Both the position numbers and the translations under genes were made by a program. Positions 43,642-54,258 of a stretch of DNA of 64,000 nucleotides are shown here, piece by piece. Positions within the stretch are counted from its first letter, which is position 1. Each line of letters starts with the position of its first letter. The stretch covers positions 62,001-126,000 of the forward strand of contig NZ_JOEV01000014.1 of NCBI RefSeq assembly GCF_000721105.1, in the 5' to 3' direction. Origin of the DNA: Streptomyces cellulosae. GTDB taxonomy: Bacteria > Actinomycetota > Actinomycetes > Streptomycetales > Streptomycetaceae. The notes under the pieces are model-generated. The model saw only the letters and a program-made list of their open reading frames with translations. It did no database searches and was not told the origin of the DNA.

Positions 43642-43658
43642 ATACCCCCATGGGGTAT
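43642..43658. promoter_or_regulatory. CsoR-type copper operator
   Basis: ATACCCCCATGGGGTAT matches the known CsoR consensus of ATACCCC and GGGGTAT arms. It lies in the copZ promoter region. Confidence 0.75.
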
Positions 43659-43756
43659 TTACCCATGAGGCTCCCCGGGCGGTCCGGGGACGAGGCCGGT
43701 GCGCCCGGATAGCGTGCCGCCGTCAGACGTGATCGGCGAAGGGGCGAGGAGCGCTC

Positions 43757-44800
43757 ATGCGGGCTGTGGTGTTCGAGCGGTACGGGGAGCCGGCCGAGGT
43801 GCGCGCGGTGGCGGACCCCGAGCCCGCGGCGCACGGGGTCGTGGTGCGGGTCGAGGCCACGGGGCTGTGCCGCAGCGACTGGCACGGCTGGCAGGGCCAC
43901 GACCCGGACATCACGCTGCCGCACGTGCCGGGGCACGAGTTCGCCGGTGTCGTCGAGGCGGTGGGCGCCCGGGCGGCGCGGTGGCGTCCCGGTGACCGGG
44001 TCACCGTGCCCTTCGTGTGCGCCTGCGGCACCTGCCCGTCCTGCCTGGCCGGCGACCAGCAGGTGTGCGAGCGGCAGACCCAGCCCGGCTTCACCCACTG
44101 GGGTTCCTTCGCCCAGTACGTGGCGCTGGACCACGCGGACGTGAACCTGGTCGCCGTCCCCGAGGACCTGTCCTTCCCGACGGCGGCCTCCCTCGGCTGC
44201 CGGTTCGCCACAGCGTTCCGCGCGGTGGTGGGGCAGGGCCGGGTCGCGGCGGGGGAGTGGGTCGCGGTGCACGGCTGCGGCGGGGTGGGCCTGTCGGCGG
44301 TGATGATCGCGGCGGCGTCAGGGGCCCGGGTGGTGGCAGTGGACGTCTCCCCGAACGCCCTCGACCTGGCACGGAAGTTCGGCGCCGCCGAGTGCGTGGA
44401 CGCGTCCGGGACCAAGGACACGGCGGCGGTGGTCCTGGAGCTGACGGGCGGCGGCGCCCACCTCTCCCTCGACGCCCTCGGCTCGCCCGTCACCTGCGCC
44501 GCCTCCGTGAACGGCCTGCGCCGCCGGGGCCGGCACGTGCAGGTCGGCCTGCTGCCCTCCCTAACCGGCACGACCCCGGTCCCCATGGCCCGCGCGATCG
44601 CCCTGGAACTCGAACTCCTCGGCAGCCACGGCATGGCCGCCCACGCCTACCCGCCGCTGCTGGACCTGGTCCGGGCGGGCGTCCTGCGTCCCGACCTGCT
44701 GGTCACGTCCACGATCACCCTGGACGCCACCCCGGCCGCACTGGCGGCGATGGGCACGGCACCGGGGGCGGGCGTGACGGTCATCGCCCCGTGGAGCTGA
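43757..44800 (+). CDS. Zinc-dependent alcohol dehydrogenase (MDR family)
   Basis: A 347-residue medium-chain dehydrogenase. Catalytic zinc ligands: Cys in GLCRSDWHG, His in PGHEFAG; structural zinc: [17 protein letters not shown]; Rossmann motif [19 protein letters not shown]. Oxidises an alcohol or reduces an aldehyde with NAD(P); the substrate is unknown. Start: ATG at 43757 within GGGGCGAGGAGCGCTC. The 3' end overlaps the convergent acetyltransferase gene by 20 bases. Confidence 0.88.
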   Translation: MRAVVFERYGEPAEVRAVADPEPAAHGVVVRVEATGLCRSDWHGWQGHDPDITLPHVPGHEFAGVVEAVGARAARWRPGDRVTVPFVCACGTCPSCLAGDQQVCERQTQPGFTHWGSFAQYVALDHADVNLVAVPEDLSFPTAASLGCRFATAFRAVVGQGRVAAGEWVAVHGCGGVGLSAVMIAAASGARVVAVDVSPNALDLARKFGAAECVDASGTKDTAAVVLELTGGGAHLSLDALGSPVTCAASVNGLRRRGRHVQVGLLPSLTGTTPVPMARAIALELELLGSHGMAAHAYPPLLDLVRAGVLRPDLLVTSTITLDATPAALAAMGTAPGAGVTVIAPWS

Positions 44801-45365
44801 CCTTCTCGCAGTGCCCGCGGTGGGCGGCCCACTCGCGGTCGAGGATCGCCATGAGCACCTCGTCGACCCACTCGCCGTCCCGCGTCCCGGTCTCCCGCCG
44901 GACGCCCTCGACGAGGAACCCGACCTTCTGGTAGACGCGCAGGGCACGGTGGTTGTGCCGGTAGGCCTCCAACTGGACCCGATGCAGCCCGAGTTCCTCG
45001 AAGCCGTACCCGACGATGAGCCGGGTCACCTCGGTGCCGACACCCCGGCCGCGGCCCCGGGGCCCGATCATCGTGCGGAACGTACAGCCGCGTGCCGCCG
45101 GGTCCCACTCGTACAGCACGACCTCTCCGAGGAGTTCGCCCGTGCCGCGGTCGGTGACGGCGAGGTCGAGGCGGTCGGGCTGTCCGGCGCGGGTGCCGTA
45201 CCAGGAGCGCAGGCGTTCCGGGGTGAGCTCGCCGGGGGGTTCGCCGGTGAAGCGGAGGACCTCGGGATCGTGGATGATCTCCCGCATCACGTCCGCGTCC
45301 GCCTCCGTGAACGGTCGCAGCACGCACTTCTGGCCGGTGAGGACGGGTTTGACGGAGAAGTTCAT
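44781..45365 (-). CDS. GNAT-family N-acetyltransferase
   Basis: A 194-residue RimJ/RimL-type acetyltransferase: [21 protein letters not shown] start, [17 protein letters not shown], the acetyl-CoA loop [17 protein letters not shown], and [22 protein letters not shown]. Start: ATG at 45365; the upstream frame is not family-like. It overlaps the end of the convergent alcohol dehydrogenase gene by 20 bases and is preceded on its strand by a small HTH gene 46 bases away. Confidence 0.87.
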   Translation of the reverse strand: MNFSVKPVLTGQKCVLRPFTEADADVMREIIHDPEVLRFTGEPPGELTPERLRSWYGTRAGQPDRLDLAVTDRGTGELLGEVVLYEWDPAARGCTFRTMIGPRGRGRGVGTEVTRLIVGYGFEELGLHRVQLEAYRHNHRALRVYQKVGFLVEGVRRETGTRDGEWVDEVLMAILDREWAAHRGHCEKVSSTGR

Positions 45366-45411
45366 GGGACGACTGTGCCCCACGCGAAGGTGGGGCACAG
45401 GTTGTTTTCTC

Positions 45412-45612
45412 TCAGCCCTGGCCACGGCCCCGGTTGCCCGGGCGGGAGGCCACCCACGCGCGGACGGTGTCCGCGTACCAGTAGGGCTTGCCGCCCTCGA
45501 CATGGTCGGGCGGGGGCAGCAGACCGTGCTTGCGGTACGACCGCACGGTGTCCGGCTGCACCCGGATGTGCGCCGCGATCTCCTTGTACGACCAAAGCCT
45601 TCGGTCGGTCAT
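45412..45612 (-). CDS. Small helix-turn-helix DNA-binding protein
   Basis: A 66-residue MerR/excisionase-like protein: LWSYKEIAAHIRVQPDTVRSYRKHGLLPPPD is the winged helix-turn-helix, then YWYADTVRAWVASRPG. Size and layout resemble BldC-type or AlpA-type single-domain binders. Role unknown. Start: ATG at 45612 with GGAGGTG upstream. Two TGTGACACGA direct repeats lie 168-197 bases upstream and could be its autoregulatory sites. Confidence 0.78.
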   Translation of the reverse strand: MTDRRLWSYKEIAAHIRVQPDTVRSYRKHGLLPPPDHVEGGKPYWYADTVRAWVASRPGNRGRGQG

Positions 45613-45779
45613 GAGGCACCTCCCTGCGTGTGCCGCGGCGGCGGCCGGGGGCGGCCGTCGGGGGTACCGGGCACTGCGCCGGCGATCACACAGCCCGCGT
45701 GGGGTGAAACGACGGCGGACGGGGGCAGGGCAGGGCCTGTGTGCCGGGTGTGACGGAAGGCGGGCGTACTCGGGACATG

Positions 45780-45809
45780 TGTGACACGAAGGGGGTGTTT
45801 GTGACACGA
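45780..45809. repeat. Direct repeat TGTGACACGA, 20 bases apart
   Basis: Exact 10-mers at 45780-45789 and 45800-45809, each with a GTG.CAC-like palindromic core, spaced two helical turns. Candidate activator or repressor sites for the small HTH gene. Confidence 0.5.
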
Positions 45810-45888
45810 GTGCCGCAAAGGTGTACGCCGGTCCATGGGCGCGGCGCATTGACACCAGGGGTCAGGCCGGACCTCCGGCACAGCGCAA

Positions 45889-45924
45889 GACGGGCCGGAC
45901 CCGCTGCGCCGGGCCCGGCCCGTC
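45889..45924 (-). terminator. Terminator of the AraC-type gene
   Basis: GACGGGCCGGACCCG and CGGGCCCGGCCCGTC pair with one mismatch over 15 bases around a 6-base loop, 35 bases after the stop codon. Confidence 0.65.
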
Positions 45925-45958
45925 GGCTCCCCGCATCCCCCGATCGGTCGGCCGGGGA

Positions 45959-46939
45959 TCAGCGTGCAGTCGGCGGGCCCGGCCGGTCTTGGAGAAAATC
46001 GCACTCCCTGTCACCCGATGCCAGGACGAGACTCGTCGCCTCGCCGGTCATCCGGTCGCTCACCTGCCCCCCGGCCCCGCCCGGCGCCCGCCGCGCCACC
46101 GTGAACTCCCGTGGCGTGCACCCCGTCATCGCCTTGAACTCGCCGCTGAGATGCGCCTGGTCGTAGAACCCGCAGACCGCCGCCGTCTCCGCCTGCCCTT
46201 GTCCCGCCGCCAGCAGCCGCCGCGCCCGCTGCAGGCGCAGCACCCGTGCCGCCGCCTTGGGGCCCAGCCCGATCTGCTCCCGGAAACGGTTCTCCAGGTG
46301 CCGTACGCTCCAGCCGACCTCTTCGGCGAGCCGTCGTACCGGCATCACACCGCCCGTGCGCACCAACTCCGACCAGGCGTGCACCACCTGCGCCGAACTC
46401 GGTGCCCCGGCCTCCCACCAGCGGGCGAACACATCGTCGAGCAGCCCGAAACGGTCTTCCCAGGTCGGTAGCGCGGCCAGCGTGGCGGAGAGGTCGCCGA
46501 CACTGCGCCGACGGTCACCGGCCCGGCGCGTGGCCAGGGCGTGCGGCAGGTCGTCGGGGTCGAGGGTGCGGTCGACGAGCTCGTACTGCGGCGTTCCGAA
46601 CAGCGTGAACGCGGACCACGGCGTGAGCAGCACCTCGATCCCCGAGATGCGCCCGCCGTGCTCGCCGACGGCCGGGGTGGTCGTCGGCCCGGAGTACACC
46701 GACACGAGGGTCGACGTGGGCCGGCCGGCACGCGAGATCCGTACCGGCTGATCGAAGCCCAGCAGCAACGTCGCCGCCCCGATCGGCGCCTCCAGCCGCC
46801 GCCGCGGCCCATCCATCGCGATCCGAACCCCGCGATAACTCAACACCCCGGGCCGCAACCGGGGATGCGGCGCGGCGAGCACGTACTCCCAGGAGCCGCC
46901 GCCCGCCCGCCCGGACCGCTTGAGCACCGCCGCCGTCAT
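45959..46939 (-). CDS. AraC-family transcriptional regulator
   Basis: A 326-residue regulator. The C-terminal AraC double helix-turn-helix reads VRRLAEEVGWSVRHLENRFREQIGLGPKAAARVLRLQRA, then AETAAVCGFYDQAHLSGEFKAMTGCTPREF. The N-terminal ~200 residues are the ligand or dimer domain of the DUF6597-like type (PRLRPGVLSYRGVR, LLLGFDQPVRI). The target is unknown; it ends 1 kb from the iol cluster but points away from it. Start: ATG at 46939 with GGGAGG upstream; the frame is open to GTG at 46972. Confidence 0.85.
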   Translation of the reverse strand: MTAAVLKRSGRAGGGSWEYVLAAPHPRLRPGVLSYRGVRIAMDGPRRRLEAPIGAATLLLGFDQPVRISRAGRPTSTLVSVYSGPTTTPAVGEHGGRISGIEVLLTPWSAFTLFGTPQYELVDRTLDPDDLPHALATRRAGDRRRSVGDLSATLAALPTWEDRFGLLDDVFARWWEAGAPSSAQVVHAWSELVRTGGVMPVRRLAEEVGWSVRHLENRFREQIGLGPKAAARVLRLQRARRLLAAGQGQAETAAVCGFYDQAHLSGEFKAMTGCTPREFTVARRAPGGAGGQVSDRMTGEATSLVLASGDRECDFLQDRPGPPTAR

Positions 46940-47013
46940 CCGCCCCTCCCGCGTCCACCTGAGGAAGGGCACATGGTCCTACGGCGGGCAGGTCATTCCT
47001 AGGGGCGCGGGTT

Positions 47014-47940
47014 CTACACCCCGCACGACCGGAGAAACGCCCGAGTCCGCTCCGCGATGGGCAACGGACGATCCGGCTCACACGGATACATGTCCTGCTC
47101 GACGATCGCGAACAGGTCGACATCCAGCTTCGCCGCGGCCTCCAGCACAGGCCCCAGCGCCGGCACACCCGCGGGCGGCTCGCACATCACACCCCGCGCG
47201 ACGGCCGGCCCGAACGGCACCTGGTTCGCCCGGACGTCCGCCAGGATCTCCGGGTCCACCTGCTTGAGGTGGAGGTACCCGATCCGCTCCCCGTAGGTCT
47301 CGATCAGCTTGACGCTGTCGCCGCCGCAGTACGCGTAGTGCCCGGTGTCCAGACACAGGGACACCTGGTCGGAGTCCGTGCCGTCGAGGAAGCGGACCAC
47401 GTTCTCCTCGCTGTCGATGTGGGTGTCGGCGTGCGGGTGGACGACGATCCTCAGGCCGTACCGCTCTCGCACCTCCTTGCCGAGACGTTCGGTCAGCGAG
47501 GTGAGATTGCGCCACTGCTCGGGCGTGAGGGTGTCCGATTCCAGCACCTGACCGGTCTTGTCGTCCCGCCAGAAGGACGGGATGACCACCAGGTGGGACG
47601 CGCCCATCGCCTGGGCCAGGACCGCGTTGTCCGCGACGTGCGCCCAGGTCTTCTCCCAGACGGCCTCGCCGTGGTGCAGGCCGGTGAACACCGTGCCGGC
47701 CGAGACCTTCAGGCCGCGGCGCGCGGTCTCCTCGGTGAGGACCGCCGGATCGGTCGGGAGGTACCCGTACGGGCCCAGCTCGATCCACTCGTAGCCGGAG
47801 GAGGCGACCTCGTCGAGGAAGCGCTGCCAGGGGACCTGCTGGGGATCGTCCGGGAACCAGACGCCCCAGGAGTCGGGTGCCGAGCCGACGCGGATGCGGG
47901 AGACACCGGAAGATGGGGACTGAGGTGACAACGACGTCAT
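47014..47940 (-). CDS. IolE/IolI-like sugar isomerase or inosose dehydratase
   Basis: A 308-residue TIM barrel of the inosose dehydratase/isomerase group: VGSAPDSWGVWFPDDPQQVPW start, YEWIELGPYGYLPTDP, SAGTVFTGLHHG, VIPSFWRDD, VHPHADTHID (metal His), VSLCLDTGHYAYCGGDSVKLIETY and LHLKQVDPEIL with acidic and histidine ligands. It probably acts on 2-keto-myo-inositol, either as dehydratase (IolE) or isomerase (IolI). It is transcribed away from iolC across a 207-base regulatory gap. Confidence 0.8.
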   Translation of the reverse strand: MTSLSPQSPSSGVSRIRVGSAPDSWGVWFPDDPQQVPWQRFLDEVASSGYEWIELGPYGYLPTDPAVLTEETARRGLKVSAGTVFTGLHHGEAVWEKTWAHVADNAVLAQAMGASHLVVIPSFWRDDKTGQVLESDTLTPEQWRNLTSLTERLGKEVRERYGLRIVVHPHADTHIDSEENVVRFLDGTDSDQVSLCLDTGHYAYCGGDSVKLIETYGERIGYLHLKQVDPEILADVRANQVPFGPAVARGVMCEPPAGVPALGPVLEAAAKLDVDLFAIVEQDMYPCEPDRPLPIAERTRAFLRSCGV

Positions 47941-47990
47941 GACGGTCAGCTTCCGGGCGTTCGGTAAGCGCTGTCAAGGTCTGGTCCGAA

Positions 47991-48004
47991 TGTCTGGACA
48001 AAAC
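47991..48004. promoter_or_regulatory. Operator-like TGTCTGGACAAAAC before the iol operon
   Basis: It contains the palindrome TGTC-TG-GACA, lies two bases upstream of the -35 of the iol promoter, and shares GTCTGGACAA with the reverse complement of 26755-26769. A TAAGCGCTGTC word 25 bases upstream resembles the AAAGCGCTTGC near that other promoter. Confidence 0.5.
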
Positions 48005-48006
48005 AT

Positions 48007-48036
48007 TGACAGGGCGGCGTGCACCGGGCTAAAAAC
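48007..48036 (+). promoter_or_regulatory. Promoter of the iol operon
   Basis: TTGACA (48007-48012), an 18-base spacer, and TAAAAA (48031-48036), about 110 bases before iolC. Confidence 0.5.
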
Positions 48037-48147
48037 CGGAGAGAGCCGACACGAGCCGACGCGGCGCAGGAGCCCGGACGGCCACCAGTCGAGGCGGCGC
48101 ACGGGCCGTCCGGCGCATGAGCCGTCATGGCGCACGAAGGGAACTCG

Positions 48148-49098
48148 ATGGCGTACGACCTGATCACCATGGGGCGGATCGGAGTGGATCTCTACCCGCT
48201 GCAGACGGGTGTTCCCCTGCCGCAGGTGGAGACCTTCGGCAAGTTCCTGGGCGGTTCGGCCACGAACGTCGCCGTCGCCGCGGCCCGCCTGGGACGTCGG
48301 ACGGCGGTGATCACGCGTACCGGCGACGACCCGTTCGGCACCTACCTGCACGAGGAACTGCGCGGCTTCGGCGTCGACGACCGCTGGGTCACCCCGGTCG
48401 CGGGTCTGCCCACCCCCGTCACCTTCTGCGAGGTCTTCCCGCCGGACGACTTCCCGCTCTACTTCTACCGCCTGCCCAAGGCGCCCGACCTGGAGATCGA
48501 CGCCCACGAGCTGGACCTGGACGCCATCCGCGAGACCCGCGTCTTCTGGGTCACCGGCACCGGCCTGAGCGAGGAGCCCAGCCGTACGGCGACCCTGGCG
48601 GCCCTCGCCCACCGGGCCAAGGCCGGCACGACCGTGTTCGACCTGGACTGGCGCCCGATGTTCTGGTCCGACCCGGACGCGGCCCGCCCCTTCTACGCCG
48701 AGGCCCTCAAGCACACCACCGTCGCGGTCGGGAACCTCGACGAGGTGGAGGTGGCGACCGGGGTGCGCGAGCCGCACGACGCCGCCCGCGCGCTGCTGGA
48801 CGCCGGTGTCGAACTCGCCGTCGTCAAGCAGGGCCCCAAGGGAGTCCTCGCCGTCAACAGCAAGGGCGAGTCGGCCGAGGTGCCCCCGCTCCCGGTGAAG
48901 GTCCTCAACGGGCTCGGCGCCGGTGACGCGTTCGGCGGTTCCCTCTGCCACGGCCTGCTCGAAGGCTGGGACCTGGAGAAGATCATGCGGCACGCCAACG
49001 CGGCCGGTGCCATCGTCGCCTCCCGCCTGGAGTGCTCGTCCGCGATGCCCACCCCGGACGAGATCGAGACCGCGATCGCCGCGGGAGCCGTCAAGTGA
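48148..49098 (+). CDS. iolC: 5-dehydro-2-deoxygluconokinase
   Basis: A 316-residue PfkB-family kinase of myo-inositol catabolism. Motifs: ITMGRIGVDLYPLQTGVPLPQV, GGSATNVAVAAARLG, and NGLGAGDAFGGSLCHGLLEG with the catalytic Asp. It phosphorylates 5-dehydro-2-deoxygluconate (DKG). Start: ATG at 48148 with AAGGGA upstream; an in-frame ATG at 48127 lacks similarity. The stop overlaps the next gene (GTGA). Confidence 0.9.
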   Translation: MAYDLITMGRIGVDLYPLQTGVPLPQVETFGKFLGGSATNVAVAAARLGRRTAVITRTGDDPFGTYLHEELRGFGVDDRWVTPVAGLPTPVTFCEVFPPDDFPLYFYRLPKAPDLEIDAHELDLDAIRETRVFWVTGTGLSEEPSRTATLAALAHRAKAGTTVFDLDWRPMFWSDPDAARPFYAEALKHTTVAVGNLDEVEVATGVREPHDAARALLDAGVELAVVKQGPKGVLAVNSKGESAEVPPLPVKVLNGLGAGDAFGGSLCHGLLEGWDLEKIMRHANAAGAIVASRLECSSAMPTPDEIETAIAAGAVK

Positions 49099-49976
49099 GC
49101 GTCGACATCGCGGACCTCGTCCGCACCCGCACCCTCCACCCGGAGGCCGTCGCCGAGGCCGCCGCACGGCGCACCCGGCGGTCGCTGATCGACGCGAGCG
49201 GCCGGCTGATGATCGTCGCCGCCGACCACCCGGCCCGCGGCGCACTCGGTGTCGGGGACCGCAAGTTCGCCATGGCCAACCGCGTCGACCTGCTCGAACG
49301 GCTCTGCCTGGCGCTGAGCCGCCCCGGCGTGGACGGCGTCCTCGCCACCGCCGACATCCTCGACGACCTGCTGCTGCTCGGTGCCCTCGACGGCAAGGTC
49401 GTCCTGGGCTCGATGAACCGCGGCGGCCTGCAGGGCGCCAGCTTCGAACTCGACGACCGCTTCACCGGCCACCGCCCCGAGGACATCGAGCGGCTCGGCT
49501 TCGACGCCGGCAAGCTGCTGCTGCGCATCGACTACGACGACCCGGGCTCCCTCACCACCCTGGAGTCCACCGCCCGCGCCATCGACGACATGGCCGCACG
49601 CCGGCTCCCGGTCTTCGTGGAGCCGTTCATCAGCCGCCGCAACGGCGACGGCAGACTCGGCAACGACCTGTCCGCCGAGGCCGTCACCAAGTCGATCGCC
49701 ATCGCCTCAGGGCTCGGCGGCACCTCGGCCTACACCTGGCTGAAGGTCCCGGTCACCGAGAACCCCGACGACATGGCCGAGGTCATGGCGACCTCCACGC
49801 TGCCCGCCGTGCTCCTCGGCGGCGAGGTCGGAGACGATCAGGACGGCGCGTACGAGAAGTGGCGCGGCGCCCTGCAACTGCCCACCGTGCGCGGCCTGGT
49901 GGTCGGCCGTTCACTGCTGTACCCGGTGGACGGCGACGTGGCCGCCGCCGTGGACACCGCCGTAGGACTGCTGTGA
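49095..49976 (+). CDS. Cgl0158-type aldolase of the iol operon
   Basis: A 293-residue DhnA/DeoC-like TIM-barrel aldolase: SGRLMIVAADHPARGALGVG, DGVLATADILDDLLLL, LLLRIDYDDPGS, PVFVEPFISRRN, and TSAYTWLKVPV with the likely Schiff-base Lys, then LLGGEVGDD. In Corynebacterium iol clusters an equivalent gene follows iolC and is thought to cleave the phosphorylated DKG, in place of IolJ. That function is inferred here from position. GTG at 49095 overlaps iolC; iolB follows seven bases later. Confidence 0.8.
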   Translation: MSVDIADLVRTRTLHPEAVAEAAARRTRRSLIDASGRLMIVAADHPARGALGVGDRKFAMANRVDLLERLCLALSRPGVDGVLATADILDDLLLLGALDGKVVLGSMNRGGLQGASFELDDRFTGHRPEDIERLGFDAGKLLLRIDYDDPGSLTTLESTARAIDDMAARRLPVFVEPFISRRNGDGRLGNDLSAEAVTKSIAIASGLGGTSAYTWLKVPVTENPDDMAEVMATSTLPAVLLGGEVGDDQDGAYEKWRGALQLPTVRGLVVGRSLLYPVDGDVAAAVDTAVGLL

Positions 49977-49983
49977 GGGCCGC

Positions 49984-50799
49984 ATGACCAGCAACGAGCT
50001 GTACGTCGCCAAGGGGACGACCGCGGACGCGAACCACGTCCTCGACATCGACCCCAAGCGGGCCGGCTGGACCCACAGCAGCCTGCGCATCGTCGAGCTG
50101 GAGCCGGGCGGCACGCACACCTTCGCCGCCGGGGACAGCGAGTGGATCGTCCTCCCGCTGCAAGGCGGATGTACCGTACAAACAGAGGGCGAAGAATTCC
50201 AACTCTCGGGCCGGGAAAGCGTGTTCGCGTCAGTCTCCGACTTCGCGTACGTGCCCCGTGACGCCCGAGCACAGATCGCCTCCGGCGCGGGTGGCCGCTT
50301 TGCTTTGGCAGGAGCGAAGTGCGAGCGACAACTCCCCGCCCGCTACGGCCCCGCGCCGGAGGTCCCCGTGGAAGAGCGCGGCAGCGGCACCCAGCTGCGC
50401 CACGTCCGCAACTTCGCCTCCGCCGACGCCTTCGACTGCGACAAGCTGATCGCGGTCGAGGTGATCACCCCCGGCGGCAACTGGTCGTCGTACCCGCCGC
50501 ACAAGCACGACGAGCACCGGCCGGGCGAGGAGGCCGAGCTCGAGGAGATCTACTACTTCGAGATCGACGGCCCGAACGGTTTCGGCTATCAGCGCGTATC
50601 CCCTTCGCGTGAGGGCGGAGCAGACGTCCTCGCGGAGGTCCGCTCCGGCGACGCCGTCCTCGTACCCGACGGATGGCACGGCCCGTCGATCGCCCAGCCC
50701 GGCCACGACATGTACTACCTGAACGTCATGGCGGGCCCGGGCCGGACGCGGGAGTGGCGGATCTGCTTCCACCCTGACCACACGGAGGGTTACCGATGA
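49984..50799 (+). CDS. iolB: 5-deoxyglucuronate isomerase
   Basis: A 271-residue cupin-fold isomerase. Features: two cupin barrels with ELEPGGTHTFAAG, EWIVLPLQGGC, YPPHKHDEHRPGEEAELEEIYYFEIDGP (metal ligands), and WHGPSIAQPGHDMYYLNVMAGPGRTREWRICFHPDH at the C-terminus, all IolB signatures. Converts 5-deoxyglucuronate to DKG. The stop overlaps iolD by four bases (ATGA). Confidence 0.93.
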   Translation: MTSNELYVAKGTTADANHVLDIDPKRAGWTHSSLRIVELEPGGTHTFAAGDSEWIVLPLQGGCTVQTEGEEFQLSGRESVFASVSDFAYVPRDARAQIASGAGGRFALAGAKCERQLPARYGPAPEVPVEERGSGTQLRHVRNFASADAFDCDKLIAVEVITPGGNWSSYPPHKHDEHRPGEEAELEEIYYFEIDGPNGFGYQRVSPSREGGADVLAEVRSGDAVLVPDGWHGPSIAQPGHDMYYLNVMAGPGRTREWRICFHPDHTEGYR

Positions 50800-52679
50800 C
50801 CTCGACGACGAGGCTGACGGTCGCACAGGCGCTGGTGCGCTTCCTGGCAGTCCAGTACACCGAGCGCGACGGCGTACGGCAACGGCTGATCGGCGCGACC
50901 TGGGGCATCTTCGGCCACGGGAACGTCGCCGGGCTCGGCCAGGCGCTCGTGGAGTACGCCGACGACATGCCGTTCCACCAGGGCCGCAACGAGCAGTCGA
51001 TGGTGCACGCGGCCGTCGGGTACGCCCGCCACTCCAACCGCCTGTCCACGCACGCGGTGACCACCTCCATCGGCCCCGGCGCGACGAACCTCGTCACCGG
51101 CGCCGCCCTCGCGACCATCAACCACATCCCGGTCCTGCTGCTGCCCGGCGACATCTTCGCCACCCGGGTCGCCGACCCGGTCCTGCAGCAGCTCGAAGTC
51201 CCGTACGCGGGCGATGTGTCGGTCAACGACTGCCTGCGCCCGGTGTCGAGGTACTTCGACCGGATCACCCGCCCCGAGGCACTGATCCCGGCCGCGCTCC
51301 AGGCGATGCGCGTGCTCACGGACCCGGTGGAGACCGGCGCGGTCACCCTCGCCCTCCCGCAGGACGTGCAGGCCGAGGCGTACGACTGGCCGGACGAGTT
51401 CTTCGCCGAGCGCACCTGGACGGTCCGCCGCCCGGGCGTCGACCCGACCGAGCACGCCGAGGCCGTACAGGCGATCATGTCCGCGGAGAAGCCCCTCGTC
51501 ATCGCGGGCGGCGGTGTCCACCACAGCCGTGCCGAGGAGGCCCTCGCCGAGTTCGCCGCGGCCACCGGCATCCCGGTCGCCTCCACCCAGGCCGGCAAGG
51601 GCTCCCTGCGCCACGACCACCCCCAGGACGTCGGCGGCGTCGGCCACACCGGCACGGCCACCGCCAACGAACTCGCCCGGCAGGCCGACCTGGTGATCGG
51701 CGTCGGCACCCGCTACACCGACTTCACCACCGCCTCGAACACCCTGTTCACCGGCGATGGCGTCCGCTTCCTCAACCTCAACATCGCCCCGTTCGACGGC
51801 CACAAGCTCGCCGGAATGCCGCTCGTCGCGGACGCCCGCAGCGGCCTGCAGGAGCTGACCGAGGCCCTCCAGATGCACGGCCACCGGGTCACGGACACCT
51901 ACGTCGGCGAGTACACCCTCGACAAGGAGCGCTGGGAGCAGCGCGTCGACGCCTGCTACGAGGCCGAGGAGATCGACGTACGCCCGACACAGCCGCAGGT
52001 CCTCGGCGCCCTGGACGCCCTCGTCGACGAGTCCGACGTGATCATCAACGCGGCCGGCTCCCTCCCCGGCGACCTGCACAAACTGTGGCGGGCGCGGTCG
52101 AAGGACCAGTACCACCTGGAGTACGGATACTCCTGCATGGGCTACGAGATCCCGGCCGCGATCGGCGTGAAGCTGGCCGCTCCCGAGCGCAACGTCTGGG
52201 CGCTGGTCGGCGACGGCACGTACCTGATGATGCCGACGGAGATCGTGACGGCCGTGCAGGAGGGCATCGCCATCAAGATGCTCCTCATCCAGAACCACGG
52301 CTACGCCTCCATCGGCGGCCTGTCCGAGTCGGTGGGCGGCGAGCGGTTCGGCACCGCCTACCGCTACCCGTCCGACGACGGCACGTACACCGGGGCGCCG
52401 CTCCCCGTGGACCTCGCCGCCAACGCGGCGAGCCTCGGTATGCGCGTGCTGCGCGCGAAGACCGTACGAGACCTCCGCGCCGCCCTCGCCGAGGCGCGGG
52501 CCGCGGACACTCCCACATGTGTCTACGTGGAGACCCAAACGGCAGACACAGTGTCGGGCCCGCCTCCGGCGCAGGCCTGGTGGGATGTACCTGTGGCCGA
52601 GACCGCGACGCGACCGTCCGCGGTGAAGGCCCGTGAGCTGTACGAACGGCACGTCTCCACCCGACGCCGCCCCCTGTGA
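50796..52679 (+). CDS. iolD: THcHDO hydrolase (TPP-dependent)
   Basis: A 627-residue thiamine-diphosphate enzyme that opens the ring of 3D-(3,5/4)-trihydroxycyclohexane-1,2-dione to 5-deoxyglucuronate. Signatures: TWGIFGHGNVAGLGQALVE, HQGRNEQSMVHAAVGYAR with the activating Glu, TSIGPGATNLVTGAA, LVGDGTYLMMPTEI and IQNHGYASIGGLSESVG. Length is normal. It is the fourth gene of a tightly coupled operon. Confidence 0.94.
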   Translation: MTSTTRLTVAQALVRFLAVQYTERDGVRQRLIGATWGIFGHGNVAGLGQALVEYADDMPFHQGRNEQSMVHAAVGYARHSNRLSTHAVTTSIGPGATNLVTGAALATINHIPVLLLPGDIFATRVADPVLQQLEVPYAGDVSVNDCLRPVSRYFDRITRPEALIPAALQAMRVLTDPVETGAVTLALPQDVQAEAYDWPDEFFAERTWTVRRPGVDPTEHAEAVQAIMSAEKPLVIAGGGVHHSRAEEALAEFAAATGIPVASTQAGKGSLRHDHPQDVGGVGHTGTATANELARQADLVIGVGTRYTDFTTASNTLFTGDGVRFLNLNIAPFDGHKLAGMPLVADARSGLQELTEALQMHGHRVTDTYVGEYTLDKERWEQRVDACYEAEEIDVRPTQPQVLGALDALVDESDVIINAAGSLPGDLHKLWRARSKDQYHLEYGYSCMGYEIPAAIGVKLAAPERNVWALVGDGTYLMMPTEIVTAVQEGIAIKMLLIQNHGYASIGGLSESVGGERFGTAYRYPSDDGTYTGAPLPVDLAANAASLGMRVLRAKTVRDLRAALAEARAADTPTCVYVETQTADTVSGPPPAQAWWDVPVAETATRPSAVKARELYERHVSTRRRPL

Positions 52680-52702
52680 AGGACTACTGGAGTGACTCAG
52701 CC

Positions 52703-54205
<1,503 letters not shown>

Positions 54206-54218
54206 CCCGGCCGTCGGC

Positions 54219-54258
54219 ACCCCTGCCGCGTACCACGCTCGTGGTACGCGACAGGGGT
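54219..54258 (+). terminator. Strong terminator of the iol operon
   Basis: ACCCCTG and CGCGTACCACG on the left pair with CGTGGTACGCG and CAGGGGT on the right: an 18-bp stem with one internal mismatch and a tiny CT loop, 14 bases after the mmsA stop. Confidence 0.8.

Larger units (their letters stand above)
45613..45958. other. Intergenic stretch with direct repeats and a terminator
   Basis: 346 bases between two leftward genes. It holds the TGTGACACGA pair (45780-45809) and the AraC gene terminator (45889-45924). No gene seen. Confidence 0.5.
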
